DNA from: Elusimicrobia bacterium RIFOXYB2_FULL_48_7 | Lineage (GTDB): Bacteria > Elusimicrobiota > Endomicrobiia > CG1-02-37-114 > XYA2-FULL-39-19 | Assembly (NCBI GenBank): GCA_001800495.1 | Contig: MGVM01000013.1 | Coordinates: 10,114-16,615, forward strand | Length of the DNA stretch: 6,502 nt | Direction of reading: 5' to 3' | Part shown: in pieces, positions 4,202-6,502 of the stretch | How positions within the stretch are numbered: the stretch's first letter is position 1 | Layout of the letters: each line of letters begins with the position of its first letter | Position numbers and translations under genes: made by a program | The notes under the pieces: model-generated | Told to the model about the DNA's origin: nothing | Seen by the model: only the letters and a program-made list of their open reading frames with translations | Databases searched by the model: none

Positions 4202-6502
4202 TTACTTAAGTACTATCTTACCGGTTATGGTGTCGCCGGCTGAGGAGGTGAGTTTGTAGATGTAGATACCGCGGCTGACCTTCTGGCCATCAGCGTTGGC
4301 GCCGTCCCAGTTGATTTCTGCGGAGGATGCGCCCGGCACGGCTGAAAGCCGTTTGATAAGCCGGCCGCTTACAGTATAGATGCCGACTTCGCTGATATTA
4401 CCGCTGCCTGCGCGAAATTTTATCGGCGCGGCAGGTGAAATTTTGCACGGGTTCGGGTAGGCGTGAATGGTTTCAGGTATGGGGCCGGCGGCCGCAGAGG
4501 TTGTGAACGTATAATCCCCCGATGTAGTTTCATTATTCGAGGCGTCCCGGCTGATTATTCTATAGTGATAAACACTCCCGGCTATCAATTCCGGGAGCGC
4601 TACGCTGTGCGCGGTATCCATCGCCGGATTGTCTATTGTTACCCTCCCATAACTAATTGACCTTCCATACTCCACCTGGCTGGTAGACGGCTCGTCGGTT
4701 GTCCAGATTATTGTGGCACCGGTTTGCGTAATGTTTTGAGCCGCTACCGCGGAAACTGCCGGGCCGGTTGTGTCCGGAGCGACAACCACCTGCCCGTTGG
4801 AATTCGCGGCGGCGCTTTGCAAACCGACCCCGTTTTCCGCCTGCACGCTGATGTAATATGTCACGCCCACGGTTAACGTCAGGCCCGACGCGGTAACGTT
4901 TGTCAGCGGGCCGTTGTCCGTCCACCCGCGGATATCGGTGTCACCCGGCGTTGAACCTATGGCGTACCAGTACCCGGCTATTCCCGACTCCGCGTCAGCG
5001 CTGGCGTCCCAGTTCGCGCTTAGTTGTGCCGTGTCCGTGGTTGAATTTATGTCCGCGCCCGCGACAGCGCCGTCCCGCACTACAGCCGGCGCGGAAGGCG
5101 GGGTCGTGTCGCTTGTATCTATCGCCACAACGTATTGCCCGTTGGAATTCGCAGCGGTACTTATCAAACCAACACCGTTGATCGCTTTCACGTTGAAATA
5201 GTATGTTGTCCCGGCCGTGAGAGAGAGGCCGCCCCTTGTTACTGTTAAGACATTGCCCAGGTTTGTCCACGCGACAGTGTCCGCGACGCCGGCTGAAGTC
5301 CCGATAGCGTAGCGGTAACTGCTGACACCGCTTTCTGCGTCGACAGCAGCATCCCAGTTGGCCGAGAGTTGGCCGCCCGCGATAGACGAAGCGATGTCCG
5401 TTCCCGTGCCGTCGCGCACCGGGCCCATTATTGGCAGCGTGGAGTCCGCAGTGCTGATAACTACCACCACCTGGCCGTTTGAATTCGAAGCCGCGCTCAA
5501 AACTCCCGCGCCGTTTACCGCTTTCACGCTGAAGTAATAAGTTGCCCCCGCGTTCAAAACCAGGCCTGTCTTTGTGATTGAAAGCAATCCCGCGGTTGTT
5601 GTCCAGCCGACGACATCCTGAGCCGAAGGCGAAGTGCCGATGGCGTAGCGGTAATCCGAAATGCCTGATTCCGCATCAGCCGAAGCGTCCCAGTTCGCGC
5701 TTAACTGCGTGGTTGATGTAGTAGAGGAAATGTCGATGCCGTTTATCGTACCGTCGCGTACCGCAGCCGGAGCGCCCGGAGGCGTAGCGTCAAGCGAGAC
5801 ATACTGCCCGTTTGAATTTGCCGGATTGCTGACCAATCCCACGCCGTTGACCGTTTTCACGGTAAAATAATACGTCACGCCGGGGTTCAGGGCCAGCCCT
5901 GTCCGGACCACAGGCGAATTAGTAATATTTGTCCAGCCGGCAAATTCCGTACCTCCGGCTGATACCGCGCTTATCGCGTACTGGTAGCAAGAAATGCCTG
6001 ACTCATTATCCGAGCCGGCAGTCCAATTCGCGGCAAGTGTAGTTGTTGAAAACGCGCAATTTATATCTGTTCCCGTGCCGTCATAAACCGCGCCGGGCGC
6101 CGTTGGTGAGCTTGTATCGGCATCATCGATCGCCATGGGATGCGGGTATGTGTAAGGCGTATACCCGGGCCTTGGAATCCCGTTATAATAATCCCGGTTT
6201 TCTACTATTTGCAGCGGGCGCGCCGAACAGCCGGTGTTAATAATTAACCCGGAAGGCGAACCGTTTACAGTATTATTCCATAAGTATACCGGTTCCGATT
6301 TCTGGACAGTCACGCCGGATAAAAGTTCTGTGCCCGGCCCCCTGCCTATCTGGTCCAAGCAAGGGTAACCCGCCCCGGGCTGGCCGAACGGGATCACATT
6401 GCCGTCAAAGGAACTGGTTCCGTCGCACATACCCCACGCGGTTTCAGACCTGCACGACCTGGTATAATTTCCGTCAATATGCGGGTGGCTTGAATAAGTC
6501 CC
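4202..6502 (-). CDS. Secreted beta-helix/fibronectin-repeat protein (3' part) with C-terminal sorting domain
   Basis: The frame is open to the right edge, so the gene is 5'-truncated; ATG 6430 is internal, because the 24 codons beyond it (GTYSSHPHIDGNYTRS...) continue the same protein. Counting from that Met, residues 1-100 (GYPCLDQIGRG, VYLWNNTVNG, RDYYNGIPRPGYTPYTYPHPM) match, from memory, the region after the parallel beta-helix in secreted right-handed beta-helix (pectate-lyase-like fold) proteins. Four tandem fibronectin-like repeats follow (106-549), then a different FN3 domain (552-646: TGATIIWTTDEPSTSQVEYG, VYHYRIISRDASNNET) like those near metallophosphatases. A FlgD/T9SS-type domain ends the protein (652-742: TIHAYPNPC, ISEVGIYTVSGRLIKRL, INWDGANADGQ, GIYIYKLTSS, TGKIVLK). 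It is probably exported and cell-surface associated; the beta-helix may bind or cleave a polysaccharide, but no catalytic residues lie in the visible part. A 66-bp gap separates it from the next gene on the same strand. Confidence 0.87.
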   Translation of the reverse strand, partial: GTYSSHPHIDGNYTRSCRSETAWGMCDGTSSFDGNVIPFGQPGAGYPCLDQIGRGPGTELLSGVTVQKSEPVYLWNNTVNGSPSGLIINTGCSARPLQIVENRDYYNGIPRPGYTPYTYPHPMAIDDADTSSPTAPGAVYDGTGTDINCAFSTTTLAANWTAGSDNESGISCYQYAISAVSAGGTEFAGWTNITNSPVVRTGLALNPGVTYYFTVKTVNGVGLVSNPANSNGQYVSLDATPPGAPAAVRDGTINGIDISSTTSTTQLSANWDASADAESGISDYRYAIGTSPSAQDVVGWTTTAGLLSITKTGLVLNAGATYYFSVKAVNGAGVLSAASNSNGQVVVVISTADSTLPIMGPVRDGTGTDIASSIAGGQLSANWDAAVDAESGVSSYRYAIGTSAGVADTVAWTNLGNVLTVTRGGLSLTAGTTYYFNVKAINGVGLISTAANSNGQYVVAIDTSDTTPPSAPAVVRDGAVAGADINSTTDTAQLSANWDASADAESGIAGYWYAIGSTPGDTDIRGWTDNGPLTNVTASGLTLTVGVTYYISVQAENGVGLQSAAANSNGQVVVAPDTTGPAVSAVAAQNITQTGATIIWTTDEPSTSQVEYGRSISYGRVTIDNPAMDTAHSVALPELIAGSVYHYRIISRDASNNETTSGDYTFTTSAAAGPIPETIHAYPNPCKISPAAPIKFRAGSGNISEVGIYTVSGRLIKRLSAVPGASSAEINWDGANADGQKVSRGIYIYKLTSSAGDTITGKIVLK
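4784..6115 (-). repeat. Four tandem fibronectin-like protein repeats
   Basis: Repeat units lie at about 6115-5795, 5788-5465, 5446-5129 and 5110-4784, each about 107 residues. Each has the order: Pro-rich start, DGT/DGA, a Thr/Ser-rich stretch, L-ANW-A--D-ESGI, Y-YAI, a central W, GL-L--G-TYY, V-A/T-NG-G, and an ending NSNGQ. The units are clearly homologous at protein level while synonymous codons differ, for example in the repeated SANWDAS segment, which indicates old duplication with constraint rather than recent copying. A fifth, more divergent copy is in the other secreted protein at 527-853 (+). Confidence 0.85.

Noticed and set aside
4186..4209. Seven-codon ORF MRTVPIT starting inside the REP-like stretch
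   Set aside because: It is very short, lies antisense across the stop codon of the beta-helix protein gene, and has no ribosome site; it is a by-product of the palindromic element.
4784..6115. Recent DNA-level tandem duplication or slippage array
   Set aside because: The four units differ at many synonymous and non-synonymous positions and in spacer length, so they are old protein repeats rather than a fresh DNA repeat.
6043..6240. Open frames opposite the beta-helix protein gene, such as those at 6043-6240, 4900-5201 and 5661-5870 (+)
   Set aside because: They are shadows of the repeat-rich coding strand; their translations lack recognisable domains and the opposite frame shows strong protein-level repeat conservation.

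Overview
The window carries four protein-coding genes in two back-to-back pairs that converge near position 3030. No rRNA, tRNA, CRISPR array or intact mobile element was recognised. The protein families suggest an uncultured, polysaccharide-using bacterium of the Elusimicrobiota, Omnitrophota or PVC-associated type. The clues are large secreted modular proteins ending in a 'YPNPC...' sorting-type domain, tandem fibronectin-like repeats, a GntR-headed LacI-type regulator, and a divergent URO-D/MtaA-like protein. This assignment is inference from family distribution and is not a firm placement.

Layout. Positions 2-1900 (+) hold the 3' part of a large secreted protein: the tail of a probable polysaccharide-deacetylase-like region, one fibronectin-like module, a jelly-roll (LamG-like) domain, a proline-rich linker and a C-terminal FlgD/T9SS-type domain. 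Five bases later, positions 1906-3021 (+) encode a complete AraR-like regulator with a GntR winged helix and a LacI sugar-sensor domain. Its stop codon faces the stop of the gene at 4135-3035 (-), a complete URO-D superfamily protein, across a 13-bp gap. Positions 6502-4202 (-) hold the 3' part of a second large secreted protein: the end of a right-handed beta-helix region, four tandem fibronectin-like repeats, a different FN3 domain, and the same C-terminal domain as the first secreted protein.

The only intergenic stretch of note is 4136-4201. It contains a strong sigma70-like promoter reading into the URO-D gene (TTGAAT, 17-bp spacer, TATAAT), an imperfect palindrome over the -10 box, and what looks like half of a REP-type palindromic element abutting the stop codon of the beta-helix protein gene.

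How the parts may work together (inference): the two secreted proteins probably act on or bind extracellular glycans and are exported or anchored by a shared C-terminal signal. The regulator probably senses a sugar or related small molecule and may control its neighbours. The URO-D-like protein would be an intracellular enzyme, perhaps a methyl-transfer or related activity, induced with them. No gene exceeds the evidence of family-level recognition, and both secreted genes run off the window edges.
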